NCBI GenBank assembly: GCA_016936975.1
Contig: JAFGWU010000061.1
Location: 89,519 to 153,518, forward strand
Reading direction: 5' to 3'
Length of the DNA: 64,000 bases
Source: Bacteroidales bacterium
GTDB lineage: Bacteria; Bacteroidota; Bacteroidia; Bacteroidales; GCA-2748055
Shown: piece after piece, positions 1-6,709 of the stretch
Position numbering within the stretch: the stretch's first letter is position 1
Layout: each line of letters opens with the position of its first letter
The notes under the pieces: generated by a model
Databases searched by the model: none
What the model saw: only the letters and a program-made list of their open reading frames with translations
What the model was told of the DNA's origin: nothing
Made by a program: the position numbers and the translations under genes

Positions 1-435
1 AGCCCGTCACACCTCTATTCGGAGGTCGGGATCTACGATATTATGCTGGAGGTCTGGACAGAAAATATGTGTACGGGAAGCCTGACCATGCCAGAGGTCG
101 TGACTGTCAGGGCGGAGGGATCCATTGTATTCCCCGATGCCTTTAAACCGGATATGGACGGTCCGAATGGCGGGTACTATGATTTACGTGCCGTTGAGAA
201 GAATAATATTTTCCACCCCCTCTGGGAGGGTGTGGATGCGTATAATCTTCAGATCTACACCCGGTGGGGTGAGCTGTTATTTGTCAGTGATGATGTGAAC
301 ATCGGGTGGGACGGATATCATGACGGAACGCTTTCCAGCCAGGGAGTATATGTCTGGAAATGTACCGGCACCTTTGTCAATGGGGAGAGCTTTAACCTGG
401 CAGGAAATGTGACCCTGCTCTATCACAACCGGTAA
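1..435 (+). CDS. T9SS type B (gliding motility-associated C-terminal domain) protein, 5' truncated by window edge
   Basis: The reading frame is open from base 1 and ends with TAA at 433-435, so only the last 144 residues of a larger secreted protein are visible. The first ~40 residues (…YDIMLEVWTENMC…) read like the last strands of a PKD domain. The remaining ~100 residues form a gliding-motility-associated C-terminal (CHU_C/type B) sorting domain: VFPDAFKPDMDGPNGG, then YNLQIYTRWGELLF, then GWDGYHDG and GVYVWKCTGTF. Known role of this domain: it directs export through the type IX secretion system and attachment to or release from the cell surface. The cargo function cannot be told because the N-terminal part lies outside the window. 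There is an internal ATG at 43, but it is not the true start. Confidence 0.85.
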   Translation, partial: SPSHLYSEVGIYDIMLEVWTENMCTGSLTMPEVVTVRAEGSIVFPDAFKPDMDGPNGGYYDLRAVEKNNIFHPLWEGVDAYNLQIYTRWGELLFVSDDVNIGWDGYHDGTLSSQGVYVWKCTGTFVNGESFNLAGNVTLLYHNR

Positions 436-528
436 GGATTAAGATTCAAGGCTCAAGGATTAAGGTTAGCGGGTGCGGGGTGCAGGATCGGGATGAAGAT
501 TCAGGCTGTAAAATAATTTGTCCGGATA

Positions 529-560
529 TTGGTATTTTTTCTTATAAAGATGTAATTTTG
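529..560 (+). promoter_or_regulatory. candidate Bacteroidota promoter upstream of the small lipoprotein
   Basis: TAATTTTG at 553-560 matches the Bacteroidota -7 consensus TAnnTTTG. A TTG at 529-531 lies 21 bases upstream, near the expected -33 position. The flanking 436-631 gap is otherwise AT-rich and without an ORF. This is a pattern match only. Confidence 0.35.
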
Positions 561-631
561 AAGGATTTTTGCATTTAGATTAAGATGCATTAATTTAAAA
601 CCATAAAATAAATCATAAAAAAAATTGCCTT

Positions 632-835
632 ATGAAACATGTCTTAGTATCCATGGCCGTTATGGCCTTATTACTGGCCGGATGTGCCGGTAATACCTCA
701 AAAGAAGAAGCTGCTGCTGAAGCAGAAGCCCTTGAAGTTCAAAAAATAGACTCTATTACCTCAGAGATCGACAGCCTGAAGCAGGATATCGATGCGGCTG
801 CGAAAGAGATCGAAGGATTGGTGGATGAATTATAA
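632..835 (+). CDS. small coiled-coil lipoprotein (Lpp-like size)
   Basis: This is a 67-residue protein. Residues 1-18 are a lipoprotein signal peptide ending in the lipobox LLAGC (Cys18), which predicts N-terminal acylation and membrane anchoring. The ~49-residue mature part is rich in Ala, Glu, Lys and Asp with heptad-like spacing of hydrophobics (I, I, L, I, A, I, L), so it is probably a short helical coiled coil. The size and layout resemble Lpp-type or entericidin-like small envelope lipoproteins, but no specific family is recognised. The gene is 19 bp upstream of another secreted coiled-coil protein, so the two are probably co-transcribed. ATG 632 is preceded by an AT-rich leader with no Shine-Dalgarno sequence, which is usual in this phylum. 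Confidence 0.75.
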   Translation: MKHVLVSMAVMALLLAGCAGNTSKEEAAAEAEALEVQKIDSITSEIDSLKQDIDAAAKEIEGLVDEL

Positions 836-854
836 ATCTTAAAAACAGAATATC

Positions 855-1496
855 ATGAAACATCTAAAAATGAATGTATCCTTCCTGTTTATGCTGTTGA
901 TTCTTTCCCTGGCGTGGACCGGGGCCTCAGCACAGAGAAGGGGCCGGGCTGCTGAAGATCGCGATACAAAAGCCAGAAAAGAGGTGGTGAAGGAACGCGA
1001 AGAGGTGAAAAACCAGGAGGCTAAGGATATAACTGAAGAGGCAGAGGAGATAGAGAAAGAGGTTCTCGAAACTGAGGAAGCCATGGAAGAGGAAGCCCGC
1101 GAAGCTGAAGAAGCAGTCAGGGAAGAGGGCGAACAGGGCAAAGGAAAGCAAAAAGCTGAAAAGGCTAAGGAAAAACGGGGGCATGCCTACGGAAAGGATA
1201 AAGAGGGGCTTGAAGGAAGGGAATTCGGACAGGCACGGGCCCAGGAAGCCAGGATGAAGCAGGAGCAAAAACAGCAGGAGCTTGAAACATCGGTTACCGA
1301 AGCAGAAGAAAAGGTTGAACAGGCCAGGGAAAGAATAAACCAGGCCAATGAGAAACTGGAGCAGGAGAAACAGCAGAAGAAAATTTCGGAGACCGAATAC
1401 AAGGAGAAGAAAGAGAAAATAGAAAAAGCTGAACAGGCTGTAAACGATCTCGAAGCGAAGATTAAGAAGGGAAAGGAACTGAAGGAGGAGAAGTAA
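855..1496 (+). CDS. secreted/periplasmic charged coiled-coil protein of unknown function
   Basis: This is a 213-residue protein with a cleavable signal peptide (residues 1 to about 27, ending GASAQ). The mature part is extremely rich in Glu, Lys, Arg, Ala and Gln. Two long predicted coiled coils (about 35-95 and 125-210) flank a less charged linker containing HAYGKDKEGLEGREFGQ, the only part that looks like a conserved signature. No enzymatic motif is visible. It follows the small lipoprotein by 19 bp, suggesting one transcript and possibly a joint structural role in the envelope, which is inference. A strong hairpin at 1553-1588 ends the unit. The long open frame on the opposite strand (927-1544) is an artefact of the GAA/AAG-rich codons. 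Confidence 0.7.
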   Translation: MKHLKMNVSFLFMLLILSLAWTGASAQRRGRAAEDRDTKARKEVVKEREEVKNQEAKDITEEAEEIEKEVLETEEAMEEEAREAEEAVREEGEQGKGKQKAEKAKEKRGHAYGKDKEGLEGREFGQARAQEARMKQEQKQQELETSVTEAEEKVEQARERINQANEKLEQEKQQKKISETEYKEKKEKIEKAEQAVNDLEAKIKKGKELKEEK

Positions 1497-1552
1497 CAGA
1501 CTTGAAAAAGACCGGTGATGCAGATCTATTGCAAGCACCGGCACTTTAAAAT

Positions 1553-1588
1553 AAAAAGGGAATGACTCGCAGAGCCATTCCCTTTTTT
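1553..1588. terminator. bidirectional intrinsic terminator
   Basis: A perfect 12-bp inverted repeat, AAAAAGGGAATG at 1553-1564 and its complement at 1576-1587, has an 11-base loop and U/A runs on both sides. It lies between the convergent genes ending at 1496 (+) and 1621 (-), so it can serve both. Confidence 0.85.
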
Positions 1589-1620
1589 CATGGATTCAAA
1601 GGATCCTCGGCGGATCCTCA

Positions 1621-2226
1621 TCAGAAGCGGTATCCCAGGGAGAGTCCGAACCCGACATTCTTCATCACGGAATCGTCATCATCCGGATTCATGTTCAGCA
1701 ATCCATACTGGGTGTTCAGCTGAAAATAGAGGCCCAGGCCGGTTTCATATCCTGCATAAACCCCTGCCCCGGCATCCAGGGCCTTAATATCCATGTCGGT
1801 ATCCACATCCCCTGCAGTGGCAGTTGCATTGACAGCATAGCCCACATAGGGTCCGAATCCGAGCAGAACAAATCCGTTGCCCAGCGCTCCCCTGTAAAGC
1901 AAATTAAGCGGGAGCTCGACGTAGGATATCTTATAGTCTATTTCCACAATAGCAATCGTATTCTTTGCACCTTTCCTTGAAAACTGCAGTACGGGCTGAA
2001 AATAGAAGTCGGGTGCGATGGGAATAATCACATTGACCCCTGCATGAAACCCGGGGGCCAGGGAATTTTCCAGCTTGTTGCCGAGCACATTTTTTCCGTT
2101 CAGATTCTGCAGATTTACTCCGGCCTGAACGCCGAATGCGAGTTTCTGGTCACCCTGTGCAAAGAGCGTGAGCGCCGATAACAGCAGGATGGACAACGTT
2201 AATAGTTTTGTCTTCATATCTTTCAA
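1621..2226 (-). CDS. outer-membrane beta-barrel protein (PorT / OMP_b-brl type)
   Basis: This is a 201-residue protein with an N-terminal signal peptide (about residues 1-24, ending LTLFAQ). The mature part has alternating hydrophobic/polar strands typical of a small 8-10 strand barrel: LAFGVQAGVNL, GFHAGVNVIIPI, FYFQPVLQFSRKGA, ISYVELPLNLLYRG and a C-terminal VGFGLSLGYRF ending in Phe. This layout matches the Bacteroidota outer-membrane beta-barrel family (PF13568-like), whose individual functions are mostly unknown. It lies 38 bp downstream of the OmpA-like gene on the same strand, so it may be co-transcribed with it. ATG at 2226 is preceded by an AT-rich leader. Confidence 0.75.
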   Translation of the reverse strand: MKDMKTKLLTLSILLLSALTLFAQGDQKLAFGVQAGVNLQNLNGKNVLGNKLENSLAPGFHAGVNVIIPIAPDFYFQPVLQFSRKGAKNTIAIVEIDYKISYVELPLNLLYRGALGNGFVLLGFGPYVGYAVNATATAGDVDTDMDIKALDAGAGVYAGYETGLGLYFQLNTQYGLLNMNPDDDDSVMKNVGFGLSLGYRF

Positions 2227-2264
2227 TTTAAGTGTGATAACAATTAATCGTGTTTAAAAAGAGA

Positions 2265-2936
2265 TTATTTGTTCGCCTCTTTGGCGGCCTCCTCAATCAT
2301 TTTCTCATTGGCGGTGATCAGGAAATCCACCCGGCGGTTCTGCGTACGGCCCTCTTCGGTATCGTTGTCGTACTTGGGAGCGGTTTCGCCGAATCCGACC
2401 GTGGTCAGCCGGTCGGCACTAACCCCGCTGTTTGCGAGATAATCAGAGACAGCAGCGGCCCGCCGTTCGGATAATCCCTGGTTGTACTTTTCAGTACCCG
2501 TATTGTCGGTGTGGCCCTGGATCTCAATATTCGTATCGGGATAATGGTCGAGAACCACAATCAGCTTATCCAGGTTCACAATAGCCTCTTCCGAAAGGTC
2601 GGAGCGGTCGAATCCAAAAAGGATGTTGTTGCTGAACTCCACAACGATACCTTCACCAACCCTGACAACCTTGGCGTCGGGAATGGACTCTTCAATTTCG
2701 GCGGCCTGCTTATCCATCTGGTTGCCGATGATGGCACCGGTGGCACCCCCGACGGTTGCCCCGACAATAGTCCCAAGGGCAGGATTGCCTGCTGCTTCAC
2801 CGATAACAGCGCCCATGGCTGCTCCTGCAGCGGTTCCGATAACGGCACCCTTCTGGGTCTTGTTCATCGAAGAACAACCCGACATGATCAGTGCGACTGC
2901 CAGAACCCAAACGAAATTCTTAATAACCTGTTTCAT
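2265..2936 (-). CDS. OmpA-family peptidoglycan-binding lipoprotein with glycine zipper (YiaD-like)
   Basis: This is a 223-residue protein. The lipoprotein signal peptide ends at LIMSGC (Cys21). Residues ~30-78 are a glycine-zipper segment (repeated GxxxG/AxxxG, for example GTAAGAAMGAVIGEAAG), probably membrane-associated. Residues ~100-215 are an OmpA C-terminal domain with IEIQGHTDNTG and a complete peptidoglycan-binding motif, NQGLSERRAAAV (NX2LSX2RAX2V). Expected role: linking the outer membrane to peptidoglycan, as in the E. coli YiaD family. The start at 2936 places the signal peptide correctly. It is divergent from the DUF1080 gene across a 282-bp AT-rich region. Confidence 0.88.
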   Translation of the reverse strand: MKQVIKNFVWVLAVALIMSGCSSMNKTQKGAVIGTAAGAAMGAVIGEAAGNPALGTIVGATVGGATGAIIGNQMDKQAAEIEESIPDAKVVRVGEGIVVEFSNNILFGFDRSDLSEEAIVNLDKLIVVLDHYPDTNIEIQGHTDNTGTEKYNQGLSERRAAAVSDYLANSGVSADRLTTVGFGETAPKYDNDTEEGRTQNRRVDFLITANEKMIEEAAKEANK

Positions 2937-3218
2937 GATCTTAAAAATTAGTTAAACATAGATGATTACAGTAAAAATATTATGTTTTTAATCGATATTG
3001 TTCGTTTCAGGGTGGCATTCAACTTTCTGCTTCGCATCCAACGGAACAGAAACCTTGTATCAATTACAATTAGAGTTTTTAAAAAGATTTATGCCGAAAG
3101 GTTTAGGAGGCATAATAACTATGCCAAACAGCTAAATTAATCAAATTTAATGTGATATTTTCAGATTCTTGTATTTTAGTGCTGAATTAGAGTTATTTTT
3201 GGCCTGAAAAATGAAACT

Positions 3219-4025
3219 ATGAGCGTTCCCGGTAAAACCCTGTTGCTGTTATTCCCGATCCTCTTTGCTGCATTGATTTCCTGTAACCGGAACCCGGGAC
3301 AGGATTCGGCACAGGAGAAGGAGGCATGGGTACAATTATTTAACGGGAGGGATTTGGATGACTGGATCATCAAAATAACTTCCCGGCCGCTTGGGGAGAA
3401 TTACAAAAATACCTTTTTGGTGCAGGAGGGCAAAATGATGGTTAATTATGATGAATATGACACTTTCAGCGGGGAATTCGGTCATATTTTCTACAAGACG
3501 CCCTTTTCACACTTTAAACTCAGGGTTGAATACAGAATAGTTGGCGACCAGGCAGAAGGTGCGGCTGATTGGGCCTATAAGAACAGCGGGATCATGTTTC
3601 ATGCTCAGTCACCGGAGAGTATGCTACGGGACCAGGACTTCCCGGTCAGCCTGGAGGCCCAGTTTCTGGGTGGGACGGGTGAGGGTGAGCGGCCAACGGG
3701 AAACCTCTGCACCCCCGGAACGCATGTGGTAATCGGAGAGGAACTCATTACACGGCATTGCACCAGTTCAGGCTCATCGACTTTTCACGGTGAAGAGTGG
3801 ATTCATTTCGAACTGGTAGTTCATGGAGACAGCATCATGCATCATATCGTGAACGGGGATACCGTTCTGACCTATTCACATCCGGTTATTGGCGGGGACT
3901 TGCCTGAAGGCTTCCCGTTAAAGGAAGGCACTCCGCTGACCTCGGGTTATATTGCCCTCCAGGCTGAGAGTCATCCATGTGAATTCAGAAAGGTGGAGTT
4001 ACTCGATTTAAGTGAAAATAAATAG
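3219..4025 (+). CDS. DUF1080 (3-keto-disaccharide hydrolase domain) lipoprotein
   Basis: This is a 268-residue lipoprotein with lipobox ALISC (Cys22). Residues ~36-262 form one 3-keto-disaccharide hydrolase/DUF1080 domain (PF06439), a concanavalin A-like beta-sandwich. Landmarks are the N-terminal LFNGRDLDDWI and the C-terminal GYIALQAESHPCEFRKVEL. Members in Bacteroidota act on 3-keto-glycosides or bind glycans; the substrate here is unknown. The length is about that of a single-domain member. An upstream ATG at 3211 reads into a stop after three codons, so 3219 is the start. A TATTTTTG at 3194-3201 resembles a -7 box but leaves a very short leader. Confidence 0.8.
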   Translation: MSVPGKTLLLLFPILFAALISCNRNPGQDSAQEKEAWVQLFNGRDLDDWIIKITSRPLGENYKNTFLVQEGKMMVNYDEYDTFSGEFGHIFYKTPFSHFKLRVEYRIVGDQAEGAADWAYKNSGIMFHAQSPESMLRDQDFPVSLEAQFLGGTGEGERPTGNLCTPGTHVVIGEELITRHCTSSGSSTFHGEEWIHFELVVHGDSIMHHIVNGDTVLTYSHPVIGGDLPEGFPLKEGTPLTSGYIALQAESHPCEFRKVELLDLSENK

Positions 4026-4066
4026 GTCCTTCGGGATTATTGTATAATTCTTAAAACTAACTAACC

Positions 4067-4489
4067 ATGTTAAAAGAGTTCAAAGAGTTCATCAGTAAAG
4101 GCAACGTGCTGGAAATGGCCGTTGGCCTTATTATGGCGGTCTATTTCGGGGCGATTGTCAAATCGCTGGTCGATCACATCATCATGCCGCCCATCGGATT
4201 ACTGCTCGGGAACGTTGATTTCAGCAGTCTGAAGGCTGTGATCAAGGAGGCTGCCGTTGTAAACGGAGTCGATGTTCCGGAAGTTGCCATCAGTTACGGG
4301 TTGTTCATTAACACCATCATCACCTTCCTGATTGTGGCCCTGGCTATTTTCCTGGTTGTGAAAGGGTATAACAAGATGAAGGATAACATGGAGAAAAAGA
4401 AGGAAGAAGCTCCTGCCGAACCCCCTGCTCCTTCAAAAGAAGAGGTCCTGTTAACCGAAATCAGGGATCTCCTGAAACAGAAGAAGTAA
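4067..4489 (+). CDS. mscL: large-conductance mechanosensitive channel MscL
   Basis: This is a 140-residue protein with the full MscL layout. It has an N-terminal amphipathic helix (MLKEFKEFISKGNVLEM), TM1 with AVGLIMAVYFGAIVKSLV, the conserved DHIIMPPIG after TM1, a periplasmic loop, TM2 (LFINTIITFLIVALAIFLVV) and a charged C-terminal helix (EEVLLTEIRDLLKQK). MscL opens under membrane tension to release solutes during hypo-osmotic shock and works as a homopentamer. The loop insert with many Val residues and the Pro/Glu-rich linker (KKKEEAPAEPPAPS) are within normal variation. It lies 41 bp downstream of the DUF1080 gene and converges on the esterase gene with only 5 bp between the stop codons. 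Confidence 0.95.
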   Translation: MLKEFKEFISKGNVLEMAVGLIMAVYFGAIVKSLVDHIIMPPIGLLLGNVDFSSLKAVIKEAAVVNGVDVPEVAISYGLFINTIITFLIVALAIFLVVKGYNKMKDNMEKKKEEAPAEPPAPSKEEVLLTEIRDLLKQKK

Positions 4490-4494
4490 TTTAT

Positions 4495-6453
4495 TTACCA
4501 GTCATCCGTCCGGAACGGGGAGGCGGGCAGACCCTCTTCGTTATAGAGGTTTGCATTATCGGGATTATCGGCCCATGCGTAGCGCACCGCAACCGGGTGA
4601 CGTACCATTTTACTCCGGACGATCACCGTATTTCCCCTGATTCTGGCCTTTGCCCATACGAATTGCCTGTCGGGCCCGGCGATGGCGAATGGTCCGGGCC
4701 CGTGGTATTTTTTGAATACCAGTCCGCTGCCGGTATTGGTGAATGAGAGAATGATCTTTTTGTCCTTTATAATCATGGAATGGTACAGGGGGCCGGAGTG
4801 AACCACATCCTCATCACCAAAGGCCACTTTCCGGGCAGCCAGTGCCAGTCGGTGACCGACCTCCTTTTTGTTCAGGGGATGGATGTCGTTCCACTCCCCC
4901 AGGTCGATGGCAACAGCCATGCCCGTAGCGGGGACCGACAGTGTTTTTAGCTGGGCCTCCCGCAGAAGGGCCCAATTGCTTTCCTGCGGGGCATCCGGAG
5001 GTTCCATGAAGTTGGGAAGCTGGACGAACAGGAACGGGAAAGCCTCCTGGTTCCAGTTCTTTCTCCAGTCGCAGATCAGCGAAGGGAATAATTCAGCATA
5101 TTCGAGGGGCTTCCCGGCGTTGGATTCTCCCTGGTACCATATCACCCCTTTAATCGGGTAATTAAGTAACGGGGCAATCATGGCATTGTACAAACCGCCC
5201 GGTTTCCATCTTACAAAGGTCTCGCCTCCCAGGGGCTCCATCACGGTGCCGGTGCGGCAGAGCCAGTCGCCCTTCAGGTCAATGGTGCCAAACGAGCCGG
5301 TGAGTTCATAGGTTTTGCCGGGTACAAACCCCCCTTCTCCCCTGTTGCTGATCACCCTGACCACGATGGTATTTTCCCCCTCCCTGAGGATTCCAGGGGG
5401 GATAGGGTATCGCCTTGGCGGGTACTGGTAGGAGGTGGTGCCCACAAAATGTTCATTGATCCAGACTGAATCCGCATCGACGATCCGTCCGAGGATCAGG
5501 CTGGCGGCACTCTCTTCTGCCCCCGGAGGGACCTTGAAGGTTTTCCTGTACCAGACCACGCCATTGACGTTATCAAGAAGGGTTCCCGTCCAGTATCCCG
5601 GTACCCTGATGGATTCCCATTCCGACAGGTCCAGGTTGTTCCGGTACCACGGATGCTGTTTGTCTTTGTAACCTTCATCGTTCAGGTAGAGCCGGCTGTA
5701 CCACTCCCTGTTTCTCTCATAATCGGAACGGGTAATCCGGGCGATCAGGGCCGGATCCTTGAATCGTTGCATCTCCCTGTAATATTCCGGGAATTCTTTC
5801 AGGGCCTCTTCACTCATCCACGATTCAGCCGGGGAACCGCCCAGGCTTGCGTTGACCAGTCCGACCGGCACGCCGTACCGGGTATGGAGTTCCCGGGCGA
5901 AAAAGTACGCGACGGCAGAGAAATTCATAACCGCACCAGGATCGGCAGATTCCCAGGATCCCCCGTTGAGGTCACGGAGGGGCCCGTTGAAATGGGTCCG
6001 GTCGGGAACCTCGAAATGCCGGATCATGCTGTTTGCACTGCCGGCGATCTCCTCCGGGTATACCCAGCTCACCCTGCGCACCGGCAGTTCCATGTTGGAT
6101 TGTCCGGAGCAGAGCCAGACATCCCCGATAAGAATATCGGATATTTTGATGACGTTAGAGGCGGAGAGGGTCATTTCAAAGGGTCCGCCCGGCTTCAGCT
6201 TCCCGAGGGAGACGCTCCACTCCCCGGAATCATTTGCCGTGGCATGGTAGGTTGAATCCAGGAACCGGACTTCAATAGATTCGCCTGGGGCGGACCAGCC
6301 CCAGATATTCACGTTGGTTTCTCTCTGAAGCACCATACCGTCGCTGATCAGCCGGGGCAGGATGATCTGGCCGGTGAGCGGCAGGGCAAGGAGAAAAACC
6401 AACCCTGCCGCCATTCCTGAAAGTGTCCTGTATGTCCTGTGTCTGAAGATCAC
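4495..6453 (-). CDS. sialate O-acetylesterase (SASA family) with inserted sugar-binding-like domain
   Basis: This is a 652-residue secreted esterase. Residues 1-29 are a signal peptide ending PLTGQ. The SGNH-type catalytic block starts at WLCSGQSNMELP (nucleophile Ser119) and continues with GLVNASLGGSPAESWM and IKGVIWYQGESNAG. The catalytic Asp/His pair sits in WNDIHP (Asp523, His525). Between the halves, about residues 265-395, there is an inserted beta-sandwich (VNGVVWYRKTFKVP … ADSVWINEHFVG) resembling the galactose-binding domain of GH2 enzymes, a known architecture in Bacteroidota SASA proteins. The reaction is removal of O-acetyl groups from sialic acid or acetylated polysaccharides. 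The start codon is GTG at 6453-6451, directly abutting the TAG stop of the upstream 63-aa gene, which suggests translational coupling. Confidence 0.85.
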   Translation of the reverse strand: MIFRHRTYRTLSGMAAGLVFLLALPLTGQIILPRLISDGMVLQRETNVNIWGWSAPGESIEVRFLDSTYHATANDSGEWSVSLGKLKPGGPFEMTLSASNVIKISDILIGDVWLCSGQSNMELPVRRVSWVYPEEIAGSANSMIRHFEVPDRTHFNGPLRDLNGGSWESADPGAVMNFSAVAYFFARELHTRYGVPVGLVNASLGGSPAESWMSEEALKEFPEYYREMQRFKDPALIARITRSDYERNREWYSRLYLNDEGYKDKQHPWYRNNLDLSEWESIRVPGYWTGTLLDNVNGVVWYRKTFKVPPGAEESAASLILGRIVDADSVWINEHFVGTTSYQYPPRRYPIPPGILREGENTIVVRVISNRGEGGFVPGKTYELTGSFGTIDLKGDWLCRTGTVMEPLGGETFVRWKPGGLYNAMIAPLLNYPIKGVIWYQGESNAGKPLEYAELFPSLICDWRKNWNQEAFPFLFVQLPNFMEPPDAPQESNWALLREAQLKTLSVPATGMAVAIDLGEWNDIHPLNKKEVGHRLALAARKVAFGDEDVVHSGPLYHSMIIKDKKIILSFTNTGSGLVFKKYHGPGPFAIAGPDRQFVWAKARIRGNTVIVRSKMVRHPVAVRYAWADNPDNANLYNEEGLPASPFRTDDW

Positions 6454-6645
6454 CTAATCCACCCGTTTGAGAATTTTTGCACTTCTGTGGCCGTAAGGGA
6501 GCGATCCCCCTTCATCCTCCTTCAGTTTTTTCCAGGCGTTGGCAATAATCAGTTCTTCTACGTCCTCCTTTTCGCAGGGAACCTCCACCACGTACTCCTC
6601 TCCGGCATAGGTGGCAATATTGAGTTTTACTATGGCATTTCCCAT
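6454..6645 (-). CDS. 63-aa conserved-looking hypothetical protein coupled to the esterase gene
   Basis: This is a small soluble protein without a signal peptide, starting MGNAIVKLNIATYAGEEYVVEVP. A beta-strand-rich first half with an EEYVVEVPCEKEDVEELI stretch is followed by a helix (ANAWKKLKEDE) and a basic C-terminus (HRSAKILKRVD). I do not recognise a family. The reading frame is supported by a sensible start (ATG 6645), balanced composition and its TAG stop touching the GTG start of the esterase without a spacer. It may be a leader or coupling gene or a small regulator; its function is unknown. Confidence 0.6.
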   Translation of the reverse strand: MGNAIVKLNIATYAGEEYVVEVPCEKEDVEELIIANAWKKLKEDEGGSLPYGHRSAKILKRVD

Positions 6646-6709
6646 GGTTTTATGGTCTTAAGACATCAGGTGGCATAAAGTTATTATTTTTCCCGGGAGA
6701 AGGATAGGA

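Noticed and set aside
927-1544. 205-aa minus-strand Leu/Phe-rich frame
   Set aside because: It is the complement of the GAA/AAG-rich coiled-coil gene, whose signal peptide and start are clear on the plus strand.
3194-3201. TATTTTTG as promoter of the DUF1080 gene
   Set aside because: It fits the -7 consensus but lies only 18 bp before the start codon and the nearest TTG is at 22-base spacing, so I did not list it as a feature.
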